The notes under the pieces were generated by a model. That model had not been told where the DNA came from and did no database searches. It was given only the letters and a program-made list of their open reading frames with translations. Positions 7,432-15,269 of a stretch of 50,427 nucleotides of DNA are shown here, piece after piece. The DNA is taken from the NCBI GenBank assembly GCA_024405255.1, contig JAKSOY010000008.1, positions 1-50,427 of the forward strand, read 5' to 3'. The position numbers and the translations under genes are program-made. How positions within the stretch are numbered: the first letter of the stretch is position 1; each line of letters begins with the position of its first letter. This DNA is from Kiritimatiellia bacterium (GTDB taxonomy: Bacteria; Verrucomicrobiota; Kiritimatiellia; RFP12; UBA1067).

Positions 7432-7575
7432 TCACAAACGGAATCTGTACGGAAGAACCGCCAGGCGGCCGAGAAAAACTGCACTCGAACAGGATAGGAA
7501 TTTACTTGTTCCCTCGACAAGATTACGCCCCGTTCCTCTCGTGCAGATTCCTGAAGTCAAAAGACGTGACGAGAT

Positions 7576-8226
7576 TTAAAACGCATCACCCGATGCGGCA
7601 CGAAAGTCGACGGGCTCCACCGGCTGGATCGGTCTCGGTACGGACACGGGAGCTGAAGCCGTCTGCGTCGTCTGCGTGTCGCGGGGAATCACTTCCGGGA
7701 TTCCGAAACAGACATACAGGATCGAACGCTCCAACGCCAGCATCAGGGTAAAGGCCTCGTTCATATCGAAGAAATAGAAGGCGTTGGTCGTCTCCACCTG
7801 GTTCACGCCCTTGCGCGACAGCGACAGCAGATACCCGGGGTTCGGGTCGATCTGGTGCGAGAACCGGATGACCGTGGTTCCGACGTTCGATCGATGGAAG
7901 AGGCCTCGGCCCTCCTGAATCGATTCCTGCATGCCACGAAGGACCTGCAGAATCTGCGACAGGTCCGCACGATCCAGTTTCACGCAGATGCCATTCTGCC
8001 AATCGAATGTCGGGTAGATCGACATGGTGCCTTGCATCGAACCGACGGAACGTTGCATCGCCACGGTGGCGAAGACGCTGCCGGCGACATCGTCGTGCGC
8101 GGGGTGCAGTGAAATTTTCACCGCACTGCCCGTCCCCTTTCCATTGGCCCGATAGTAGCCGTCATACGCATGATAGCGACCTGTTGGGGGCGTTGGCTTC
8201 AGAGTTGCATTCATTGAGTTATCCAT
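7576..8226 (-). CDS. Putative PC4/Whirly-like ssDNA-binding protein
   Basis: A 216-residue protein starting at MDNSMNATLKP; GAAAGGA lies seven bases upstream of this ATG. The middle part (FDWQNGICVKLDRADLSQILQVLRG, then LFHRSNVGTTVIRF and GYLLSLSRK) alternates beta strands with one helix. It recalls the PC4/Whirly type of single-stranded nucleic acid-binding proteins. The N-terminus is disordered and rich in Thr and Pro, as is the last 35 residues (TQTTQTASAPVSVPRPIQPVEPVDF). No signal peptide is present, so it is cytoplasmic. It has its own promoter with a duplicated sequence box. The functional call is a fold-level guess; the gene itself looks real. Confidence 0.45.
   Translation of the reverse strand: MDNSMNATLKPTPPTGRYHAYDGYYRANGKGTGSAVKISLHPAHDDVAGSVFATVAMQRSVGSMQGTMSIYPTFDWQNGICVKLDRADLSQILQVLRGMQESIQEGRGLFHRSNVGTTVIRFSHQIDPNPGYLLSLSRKGVNQVETTNAFYFFDMNEAFTLMLALERSILYVCFGIPEVIPRDTQTTQTASAPVSVPRPIQPVEPVDFRAASGDAF
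7582..7597 (-). terminator. Short terminator overlapping the stop codon
   Basis: On the minus strand, CGCATC, loop GGGT and GATGCG are followed by TTTTAAAT, so the hairpin uses the last codons of the preceding gene. The six-base-pair stem and T run are modest. Confidence 0.4.
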
Positions 8227-8302
8227 GATTTTTCCTTTCTCCGGCACGATGGTCATTCACCGTGCACAAGCGAGAGTAGGCCCTCGCGACAGACGAATTG
8301 TT

Positions 8303-8337
8303 AAGAGATTGTCGCAAAAAATGTCAAGAGATTGTCG
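8303..8337 (-). promoter_or_regulatory. Promoter with duplicated 12-bp box
   Basis: AAGAGATTGTCG occurs at 8303-8314 and 8326-8337, 23 bases apart, close to two helical turns. On the minus strand a perfect TTGACA (8327-8322) abuts the upstream copy, and the second copy lies in the -35/-10 spacer. The -10 is weak (TTAACAAT region). This looks like an activator-dependent promoter for the PC4-like gene. The response regulator encoded just upstream is a candidate binder (inference). Confidence 0.5.
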
Positions 8338-8361
8338 AGTACTCGAAAGTCAGAATCCCCT

Positions 8362-9054
8362 TTAAAATCCAAGGAATTTATAGCCGACGCCATAAACGTT
8401 GAGAATATTTCGTCCATATCGGCCGACTTTTCGACGAATACTCGTGATGTGCGTGTCGATGGCGCGGGACTGTACCGTGTAGCCGGACCAGACGGTTTTG
8501 AGCAGCATTTCCTTACGGAGGGTCCGATTGACGTTTTGGGCGAACAGACGCATCAACTTGATTTCGCTGCGTGAAAGCCGGATGACCTTGTTCCGCTCGT
8601 TGACGAAGATGCGGTCAAGCGGAACAACCGTCCCGCCGCAGAAATCGAATTCGAGATCGTCAGGATTAATGTTGCTCGCTTCGGGCTCCACCATCGTCCG
8701 GCGGAGCAACGCCGAGACGCGGGCGACAAGTTCACGCGTGCTGAACGGCTTCGTCAGATAATCGTCACATCCCAGACCGAATCCCTGTAACTTGTCCGAC
8801 TCCAGCATCCGTGCCGTCAACAGAAGGACCGGCGTGTTCGGGTCAGTGGAACGAATTCTCCGAAGGACCTCGAAGCCATCCATCCGCGGCATCATCACAT
8901 CAAGAATGACGAGTGCCGGGTGGTGCCGACGGTAGAGCGCGAACGCTTCAGCTCCGTCTTTGACGGCACGTACCGTATGAAAGTCGCTTTCAAGGAGGGC
9001 CTTGACGCCTTCCCGAACGCTGGTTGTGTCTTCTGCAAGAAGAATTTCTGCCAT
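8362..9054 (-). CDS. OmpR/PhoB-family response regulator (orphan)
   Basis: A 230-residue two-domain regulator. The receiver has the acidic pair E8-D9, phosphorylation site D52 (VILDVMMPRMDG), the Thr of LLLTA and the Lys of LTKPF. The C-terminal winged helix carries the usual RLSRSEIKLMRLF and RAIDTHITSIRRKVG. The start MAEILLAED is preferred because GGAG lies six bases upstream; a start four codons earlier is possible. No histidine kinase lies nearby, so it is an orphan. It is transcribed toward the PC4-like gene, whose promoter has two repeated boxes as OmpR-family dimers often bind. It should bind DNA when phosphorylated. Confidence 0.92.
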   Translation of the reverse strand: MAEILLAEDTTSVREGVKALLESDFHTVRAVKDGAEAFALYRRHHPALVILDVMMPRMDGFEVLRRIRSTDPNTPVLLLTARMLESDKLQGFGLGCDDYLTKPFSTRELVARVSALLRRTMVEPEASNINPDDLEFDFCGGTVVPLDRIFVNERNKVIRLSRSEIKLMRLFAQNVNRTLRKEMLLKTVWSGYTVQSRAIDTHITSIRRKVGRYGRNILNVYGVGYKFLGF

Positions 9055-9151
9055 GATGAGCTCCATTTCTTTGGGTTGTTGAAACGGGGCTATTTAATCA
9101 TAGATCGGCAAAAAGATTCTAACCAGATTCTGTCAAAAGCAACTAAAAAGC

Positions 9152-9199
9152 AACAAGACCGAAATCCGATTCCAGAGGAATGACGATTTCGGTCTTGTT
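9152..9199 (-). terminator. Long hairpin terminator downstream of rho
   Basis: AACAAGACCGAAATC (9152-9166) pairs with GATTTCGGTCTTGTT (9185-9199) over 15 perfect base pairs. A second stem, ATTCC/GGAAT (9169-9173 with 9177-9181), sits inside the loop. The minus-strand tail is GCTTTTT. The plus-strand side also ends in TTTTATT, so the element could work both ways. Confidence 0.8.
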
Positions 9200-9222
9200 T
9201 TATTGGGGATAAAGAAGTTTGT

Positions 9223-11277
9223 TTAGAGATTCTTCAAATCAAGCGAAAGCAGGAATTCCGGATTCGACTTGAATTTCTTCATGCCGGCCAGAACGCTTTG
9301 CATGGCCCGTTCCGGACCCGCATCCGTCAACACGCGACGAAGCGCCCAGGTCTTTTCGAGTTCAAGCGGCGCCAACAGAAGGTCCTCTTTGCGCGTACCG
9401 CTCTTCTCGATGTCGATCGCCGGGAAGATACGCCGGTCGGCGAGTCCGCGGTCGAGCACGAGTTCCATATTGCCGGTACCCTTGAACTCTTCGAAGATGA
9501 CTTCGTCCATACGCGAACCCGTGTCGATCAGCGCCGTGGCGAGAATCGTCAAGGAGCCGCCGCCCTCGATATTGCGCGCCGCGCCGAAGAAACGCTTCGG
9601 ACGATGCAACGCCAGCGCATCCACACCGCCGGTGAGGATCTTGCCCGAATGCGGCTGAACCGTATTGTAGGCGCGCGCAAGGCGCGTGATGGAGTCAAGC
9701 AGAATGACGACGTCCTTGCCGTTCTCCGCCTGCCGACGGCTCATCTCGATAACCATATCCGCCACATCGACATGATGCTGCGGCTCTTCGTCGAATGTCG
9801 AGGAAAGGACCATCGCCTTCGTGTTGCGCTGCATGTCCGTCACTTCTTCAGGCCGTTCATCAATCAGCAGAACGATGAGAATGGCGTCGGGATGGTTCTT
9901 CGTAATCGCATTGGCCATCTTCTGCAGAAGCACGGTCTTACCCACGCGCGGCGGGGCGACAATGAGACCACGCTGTCCAAACCCGATCGGGGTAAAAATA
10001 TCGACAACGCGCGTCGAAAGTTCGCCCGGCTCCGTTTCAAGCACGATACGGCGCGTCGGGAACGTCGGCGTGAGGTTTTCAAAATGAACGATACGGGCCG
10101 CCTCGCTCGGCGTTTTCCCGTTCACGGAAACGACACTGCCCAACACGAAGTAACGGTCTTTGTCGCGAGGGTCGCGAATCGGGCCTTCCACGATGTCGCC
10201 AGTGCGGAGCGAATGGCGACGAATCTGCTGCTGCGGAATGAACACGTCTTCAGGGCAGGCCAAAAAGTTCGTCTTCGAACTCCGCAGAAAACCGTAGCCT
10301 TCCTTCTCGACCTTAAGGCAGCCGCTCGTACGAACGGCGCCACCACGCGAAAGGTAGTTGCGAATGGCGGCAAAGATGATCTCATGACGCTTCATCGCAC
10401 CGAGGTCTTCCGCATTCGCATCGGGCATCATCCGCTGGACGATTGTACCGTTATCCCACGAATGGATATCCTGCAAACGGTATTCCGGCAAATCTGGATT
10501 ACGCGGCACCTGGACCTGCTGCGGCTCGAAACGCTGCTGCTGTTGAGGACGGTCGCCCATCGGACGACGATTCCCCTGGGGTGCCTGGTTGCCGTTGTTG
10601 TTGAAATTCCCGCGGTTGCCGTTATTCCCCATCCGCTGAGCCCGGTTCGCCAACCACTGCTGACGGCGCAACTGCCGACGCGAGAGCGGCTGCTGAGGAC
10701 CTTCAGGCGCCAACTTCTCACCCTGTTGCGCCGTTTGCGCCGCTGCCGCAGGGACAGACCCATTCGGCTTTGCGGGTACAGCACCTTCAGATTTGGGGAC
10801 AGACCCCGTGGCAACCTGCGGTTGCACCATCGGCTTCGCTGCCGAGGGGACAGACCCCTCGGGTTTCGCAGGGGCGACACCTTCGGATTGGGGGACAGTC
10901 CCCTCCGGCTTGCCCGTGACGGGCTGCGGTTGCACCACCGGCTTCGTTGCCATGGGGACAGACCCCTCGGGTTTCGCAGGGGCGGCACCTTCGGATTTGG
11001 GGACAGACCCCTCCGACTTGGCAGGGGCAGTACTCTCGGTTTTGGGGACAGACCCCTCGGATGCGACGGGCGTAGCCTCCTCTTTCGCCTTCACAGTACG
11101 CGTACGGCGCTTTTTAGCAGGCGCTGCACCTTCCACTCCACCGTCGGCAACGGCCTTCGCGCGCGAGACACGCTTCTTTGGACGCTGTTCCTTCGCCTGC
11201 AGAGCTTCTGCCTCTGCTGCGGGGAGATCGTCAGGTGACCACACGATCTGTGTGTTGGTAGGCTCCTCTGTGCTCAT
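9223..11277 (-). CDS. rho: Transcription termination factor Rho with a long disordered extension
   Basis: Rho is a hexameric RNA helicase that ends transcription. Here it is 684 residues, about 260 longer than E. coli Rho. Residues about 1-270 are low-complexity: Lys/Ala-rich, then Pro/Ser repeats (EGSVPKSEGAAPAKP), then an Asn/Gln/Arg-rich block (GNNGNRGNFNNNGN...). The RNA-binding domain follows, with the CSD-like RTSGCLKVEKEGYGFLRS, then the ATPase with P-loop GLIVAPPRVGKT, Walker B ILIVLLIDERPEE, the Q-loop and the RHDLSRG-type region HRPKRFFGAARNIEGGGS. All core motifs are intact. GGAGAGG seven bases upstream supports the start. It starts directly after coaE. Long disordered Rho N-termini are known in other phyla such as Bacteroidota. 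Confidence 0.96.
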   Translation of the reverse strand: MSTEEPTNTQIVWSPDDLPAAEAEALQAKEQRPKKRVSRAKAVADGGVEGAAPAKKRRTRTVKAKEEATPVASEGSVPKTESTAPAKSEGSVPKSEGAAPAKPEGSVPMATKPVVQPQPVTGKPEGTVPQSEGVAPAKPEGSVPSAAKPMVQPQVATGSVPKSEGAVPAKPNGSVPAAAAQTAQQGEKLAPEGPQQPLSRRQLRRQQWLANRAQRMGNNGNRGNFNNNGNQAPQGNRRPMGDRPQQQQRFEPQQVQVPRNPDLPEYRLQDIHSWDNGTIVQRMMPDANAEDLGAMKRHEIIFAAIRNYLSRGGAVRTSGCLKVEKEGYGFLRSSKTNFLACPEDVFIPQQQIRRHSLRTGDIVEGPIRDPRDKDRYFVLGSVVSVNGKTPSEAARIVHFENLTPTFPTRRIVLETEPGELSTRVVDIFTPIGFGQRGLIVAPPRVGKTVLLQKMANAITKNHPDAILIVLLIDERPEEVTDMQRNTKAMVLSSTFDEEPQHHVDVADMVIEMSRRQAENGKDVVILLDSITRLARAYNTVQPHSGKILTGGVDALALHRPKRFFGAARNIEGGGSLTILATALIDTGSRMDEVIFEEFKGTGNMELVLDRGLADRRIFPAIDIEKSGTRKEDLLLAPLELEKTWALRRVLTDAGPERAMQSVLAGMKKFKSNPEFLLSLDLKNL
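10750..11056 (-). repeat. Seven in-frame copies of a GGGGTCTGTCCCC palindrome inside rho
   Basis: On the plus strand GGGGACAGACCCC occurs at 10795-10807, 10846-10858, 10954-10966, 10999-11011 and 11044-11056. GGGGACAGTCCCC lies at 10891-10903 and a decayed copy at 10750-10762. Four G and four C bases flank a five-base centre. All are read in the same frame in rho and encode the core Gly-Ser-Val-Pro (GTVP in the variant). Longer surrounding units (about 90-100 bases, including the KPVVQPQ segment) are partly duplicated. Confidence 0.85.
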
Positions 11278-11278
11278 T

Positions 11279-11890
11279 TTATATCCTCTCCTTCAGCCAC
11301 GCGAAAAGTCGCAAAGCCTCATCTTTCAAATGCTGGGGTGTTGAATCGTTGACAACGACGAAATGCGACCGCGCGGCCTTTTCGGCCACGGGCATTTGCG
11401 CCGCGAGTCTCGCTTCGGCCTGCGCCCGGGAGTAACCACGTGTACGCATCATTCGGTCGATTTGAACCTCAACTGGCGAAACAATGGTAAGGATTATATC
11501 ATAATCGGCGTCAAAATGCGATTCAAAAAGTAAAGGTATTATTGCGATATGAATAGGAACTGGAGATTTTATTTTCGTCGGGGTTTCAGTAAACGCCTGA
11601 AGCCGTGCGCGGACGAGCGGGAAGATGATTTCTTCGAGATCTGCACGCGCGCGCGCGGCATCCGGACTGGTGAAGACAATGTCGGCGAGCTTGCGGCGAT
11701 CAATCCCGCCCTCGACATCCAAGATCGCCGATCCAAATCGTCGGACCAATGCCGGAACAGCCGCCCCCTGAGGCGACTCAAGTTCGTGTACCACATCGTC
11801 CGCATCCAAAAGACGAATGCCAAGTTCCCTGAGGAACTTGGCAAACGTGCTCTTGCCGCAGGCGATGCCGCCTGTCAAAGCAATCTTCAT
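11279..11890 (-). CDS. coaE: Dephospho-CoA kinase
   Basis: The 203-residue protein matches the family length. The N-terminus MKIALTGGIACGKST is the P-loop, followed by the LDADDVVHEL block where Asp binds dephospho-CoA. PLVRARLQAF and the lid-like RGYSRAQAEARLAAQMP are also present. It catalyses the last step of coenzyme A synthesis in the cytoplasm. It lies six bases after the secretin stop and one base before the rho start, so it belongs to the same transcription unit. The coaE-rho pairing is seen in several bacterial groups. Confidence 0.95.
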   Translation of the reverse strand: MKIALTGGIACGKSTFAKFLRELGIRLLDADDVVHELESPQGAAVPALVRRFGSAILDVEGGIDRRKLADIVFTSPDAARARADLEEIIFPLVRARLQAFTETPTKIKSPVPIHIAIIPLLFESHFDADYDIILTIVSPVEVQIDRMMRTRGYSRAQAEARLAAQMPVAEKAARSHFVVVNDSTPQHLKDEALRLFAWLKERI

Positions 11891-11896
11891 AGCCGA

Positions 11897-14800
11897 TTAG
11901 TTGGCCGCCGGAGCCGGTGTCACCTTGGCACCGTCAGCAGGATTACCTTCCGGCTTGTCACCCGTGTTCTGAACGATCTGACGACCGTTCGGGTCCACGA
12001 GGCGGGCCGTCACGAAGATCAACAGGTTACGCTTGTTGGACCATTCGCTACGGCTGCGGAAGATACGGCCGATGAACGGGATGTCGCCGAGGAACGGAAT
12101 CTTGTCTTCCATCGAACGACGCTCTTCCGTAATGAGACCGCCCATGACGATCGTCGCACCATTGTAGAGGGTGACGTGCGTATCAATCGAACGCTCCTTG
12201 AAGAAGGGCTGTTCCATCGGCACGCTGAACCACTGGATGTCGTCATTCGACTTCGCGCTCGTCAGGTTCTGGAGGCCGTCAAGACCCTGCGTCATGATGT
12301 TGGTGTCACCCATGACTGCGTCCATCGGCACCTTCATACCGAAGTCGCGCCATTCCGGTTCGGAGACAATCTTCGGCTGAAGCTGGAGGTTGATCAGACC
12401 TTCCGGGGAGAGGTCCGGGGTCACCGTAAGGATCACACCGACTTCCTGCGTTTCGAAGTTCTGAGGTTCGACCATCGGGAGGATCTTACCGCTGGAGCCG
12501 CCGCTCGAACCATAGTAGCCGCTGGAACCCGACGACGTCGACTGGATGGTCACATCGTAGTCCTGCGGGAAGCGGTAGATCGTCACGACTTTGATCGTGG
12601 CTTCCTGGCCGCTCTTCGTCACCACCTTGGGAGCCGAGAGGAGGTCCGTATCGCTCCGCTGCGAGAGCATGTGGAGGATCATCGAGAGGTCGGCGTTTCC
12701 AAGGAACGCATTCAAACGCATGAACTTGTCGTTCTGGTTGAGCGAATCACCCGCGACAGGGTTGCCCGACGTTGTGAGGTAACGCATGCCCGACTGGTAG
12801 GTCGTACCGTCCATCGCATTGATGAGGGCGTTCTTACCCGTACGCTTGTACGCATTACCATACTCATCCACACCGCCGCGGATCCAGCCGGCGCCATCAA
12901 CCCACTGGAAATCCTTCGTGGAGCTCGTGGTTCCCGGAATGTTCTGCGGGTCATAGGAGGTAATCGTCGTCGTCGTAGAAGACCCGGTAGAGGATCCCGT
13001 CTGCGAGATATTCTCCGTCAGCGTCTGCGTGGTCGTCGTACCGAACGACGCATCCGAGACGTCCTGACGCTGCCCGTTCACGAGCACCCACTTCGAGGTG
13101 TCGGACGCGGAACCATCCTTCAGGTTGAGCGCCTTCTTGATCTTGCCGCCCACGTTGAACGTGTAGTCGGAGTTCAACAGCCACTCGAAGCCGAGGGAGT
13201 TGAGGTCTTCCTGTGCGACTTCCACGAAACGCGTTTCGATTTCAATCATCGACGGCGTGACGTTCAATTCGTTCAAGGCGTCCTCGAAGACCGCGAGCTG
13301 ATCTTCCGTGTTGGTCACGCGCAGCTTGCCGACGGCCTTCAAGTACTTGATACGAGAATTCTGCGGCCAGGTGACACCCATCTCTTCGAAGTAGGCCTTC
13401 CACTGGGCTTCGTCATCGCCGCCGCCGCTAGCCTTTTCGCCATCGCCGCCACCGAAGTCGCCCGTCCTCTGATCCTTAAGGCTGCTCGAAGCCTCCGTCA
13501 CACGCTCGAGGAAGGACTCAACCACGCTATACGTGCGCGTCACGAGTTCGTCCGTCGTCATGCTCTTCGGCATCACCATCACGACCGACCCCTGGACCTT
13601 GAACTTGAATCCGCTGACCTTGCAGACGAGCTTCAGCGCTTCCCAGAGGGAGATGTTCGACGCCGAGATGTTAGGAATCTGCGGGACGTCTCCAGCCGCA
13701 CCGGCGTTCTCTTCGTCGGAGGCCGCCGAGAATGCATCCTGGTTGTTGTTCTTCTTGGCATCACCACCGCCCGCCAGCGCCTTCTCGAGCTGGAGAACGA
13801 AGTTGAAGCCACGCTGGTCAACCGGGATTTCCGGCTTGTCGAAGTCCTTCGACGCCTGACGGAAGAAGTCGACCGCATCGATGATCGTCGCCGGCGGACG
13901 GAAGGAGATCGCCGGAAGGACCATTTCCTTCATGCGCTTCTCAATCGACTGCTCAAGCGAACGCTCGTCGTTCCGCCCCGACATCGCCTTCGTCGTCGCA
14001 CCTTCAATCGCCTTCAGTTCAGGCGAGTTGATCGCGTAGACCGGACGCCAAGCCGCATCGACGTCGGCAATCATGCCGTTACGCGTGGCCACACGCTCCT
14101 TCTCGATGATGATCTGGCGCTTGCGCTGAATGCGTTCACGCAGGGCAATGGCTTCCTGGTTATAATTGTCTTCACGCAGAATGAGGTCGCACTGCTCAAG
14201 AGCCTTGGTCAAATCGGAGAGCGCGAGGAACTGACTCGAAAGGCGCAGACGCTTCTGCACGAGGTCGCGGTCCTTCTTGTACGTGTCCGAATTACGAACG
14301 TGCTCGATCTCCGACTTGTCGGTCTCGTTGTCCGCAACCGTCTCGGCTTCAAGCGCCGCAATCAACGTGCCCGCGTTCGGGTGATGAAGCTTCTGGGCTT
14401 CCTTCGCCAACACCAGACCCGCCTCACGGTCGCTCTCGCGGAGCGCCTGCTTCGCCGCCTGATATTTCGCCTCGGCCATCATCTCCAGGCACTTCCGACG
14501 ATCCGCCGCAGAATCCGGACGATCGTTCAGGTGCTGGGACGCAAGACGATACTGATTGTACATCGTATCCCAGTCACGATTGACCATCGCGGCATTCGCA
14601 GCCTCCATCTCCTTCCTCGCCTGCATGTCGAGCGACCGACGGCGCAGCTCTTCTGTCACCATCACCTCATCGATCAAAGCCGCATCCGGGTGAGCCGGTT
14701 CGGCAGGCTTCGCCTTCACGGCCGCAGGCGCGAGGTCCTCAAGGGTCGCCGCAGGCTTCGTCTCAGCCGGCTTCGCAGCAGCAACAGCCTTTTCTTCGGC

Positions 14801-15211
14801 GGCCTTCTTCTCGGCAGCAGCCTTCTCAGCCGCGGCCTTCGCTTCGGCAGCCTTCTCCTCGGCGGCGGCCTTCTCAGCCGCGGCCTTCGCTTCAGCAGCC
14901 TTCTCCTCGGCGGCGGCCTTCTCAGCCGCAGCCTTCGCTTCAGCAGCCTTCTTCTCGGCGGCCTTCTTCTCGGCGGCGGCCTTGTCAGCCGCAGCCTTCG
15001 CTTCGGCAGCGGCCTTTGCATCTGGTTTGGCTTCCGCAGGCTTGGCCTCGGCAGGCTTTGCTGCAGGGGCTTGTTTTACCTCTGCCTTCTTAGCAGGCTT
15101 CTCGTCAAGATCAAGAAGATCATTGAGGTCATCCTGCGCCACAACGCTTGCGGCAAACGCAAGAGAAAGGCAGGCAGCGCTCAGGGCGGCGAATGTTTTG
15201 TTGGCTCTCAT
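11897..15211 (-). CDS. Type IV pilus/type II secretion-type secretin (Amuc_1098-like)
   Basis: A 1104-residue outer-membrane secretin. A signal peptide ends near AASVVAQ (residues 1-25). Residues about 45-145 are a TolA-like, Lys/Ala/Glu-rich stretch (units such as AEKAAAEKKAAEAK) that may form a long helix across the periplasm. A helical TPR-like region follows (about 180-430), then secretin N-domains. The C-terminal secretin channel has VGVILTVTPDLSPEGLINL, TLYNGATIVMGGLI and the near-terminal IPFLGDIPFIGRIF. Ser/Gly/Thr-rich loops interrupt the domain. Its place as last pilus-set gene after PilM, PilO-like and PilP-like genes equals PilQ. AAGGAG upstream supports the start, and it has its own promoter. 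Confidence 0.9.
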   Translation of the reverse strand: MRANKTFAALSAACLSLAFAASVVAQDDLNDLLDLDEKPAKKAEVKQAPAAKPAEAKPAEAKPDAKAAAEAKAAADKAAAEKKAAEKKAAEAKAAAEKAAAEEKAAEAKAAAEKAAAEEKAAEAKAAAEKAAAEKKAAEEKAVAAAKPAETKPAATLEDLAPAAVKAKPAEPAHPDAALIDEVMVTEELRRRSLDMQARKEMEAANAAMVNRDWDTMYNQYRLASQHLNDRPDSAADRRKCLEMMAEAKYQAAKQALRESDREAGLVLAKEAQKLHHPNAGTLIAALEAETVADNETDKSEIEHVRNSDTYKKDRDLVQKRLRLSSQFLALSDLTKALEQCDLILREDNYNQEAIALRERIQRKRQIIIEKERVATRNGMIADVDAAWRPVYAINSPELKAIEGATTKAMSGRNDERSLEQSIEKRMKEMVLPAISFRPPATIIDAVDFFRQASKDFDKPEIPVDQRGFNFVLQLEKALAGGGDAKKNNNQDAFSAASDEENAGAAGDVPQIPNISASNISLWEALKLVCKVSGFKFKVQGSVVMVMPKSMTTDELVTRTYSVVESFLERVTEASSSLKDQRTGDFGGGDGEKASGGGDDEAQWKAYFEEMGVTWPQNSRIKYLKAVGKLRVTNTEDQLAVFEDALNELNVTPSMIEIETRFVEVAQEDLNSLGFEWLLNSDYTFNVGGKIKKALNLKDGSASDTSKWVLVNGQRQDVSDASFGTTTTQTLTENISQTGSSTGSSTTTTITSYDPQNIPGTTSSTKDFQWVDGAGWIRGGVDEYGNAYKRTGKNALINAMDGTTYQSGMRYLTTSGNPVAGDSLNQNDKFMRLNAFLGNADLSMILHMLSQRSDTDLLSAPKVVTKSGQEATIKVVTIYRFPQDYDVTIQSTSSGSSGYYGSSGGSSGKILPMVEPQNFETQEVGVILTVTPDLSPEGLINLQLQPKIVSEPEWRDFGMKVPMDAVMGDTNIMTQGLDGLQNLTSAKSNDDIQWFSVPMEQPFFKERSIDTHVTLYNGATIVMGGLITEERRSMEDKIPFLGDIPFIGRIFRSRSEWSNKRNLLIFVTARLVDPNGRQIVQNTGDKPEGNPADGAKVTPAPAAN

Positions 15212-15237
15212 CGAAAATGCTCCTTAAAGGTCTTATT

Positions 15238-15266
15238 ATGATACCCCATTTAGGCGGGCGAATCAA
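15238..15266 (-). promoter_or_regulatory. Sigma-70-like promoter upstream of the secretin gene
   Basis: On the minus strand, TTGATT (15266-15261), 17 bases, TATCAT (15243-15238), followed by the ribosome binding site AAGGAG. It would give the secretin-coaE-rho part of the block an extra promoter of its own. Confidence 0.5.
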
Positions 15267-15269
15267 GTC

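Noticed and set aside
10750..11056. CRISPR array suggested by regularly repeated palindromes
   Set aside because: Repeats are only 13 bases, spacing is irregular, and the segment is coding sequence of rho in one frame.
9298..11238. 646-codon plus-strand frame opposite rho
   Set aside because: Shadow of rho; rho motifs are unmistakable on the minus strand.
11549..15241. 1,230-codon plus-strand frame opposite the secretin and coaE
   Set aside because: In-register antisense shadow. The minus strand has clear secretin and CoaE motifs.
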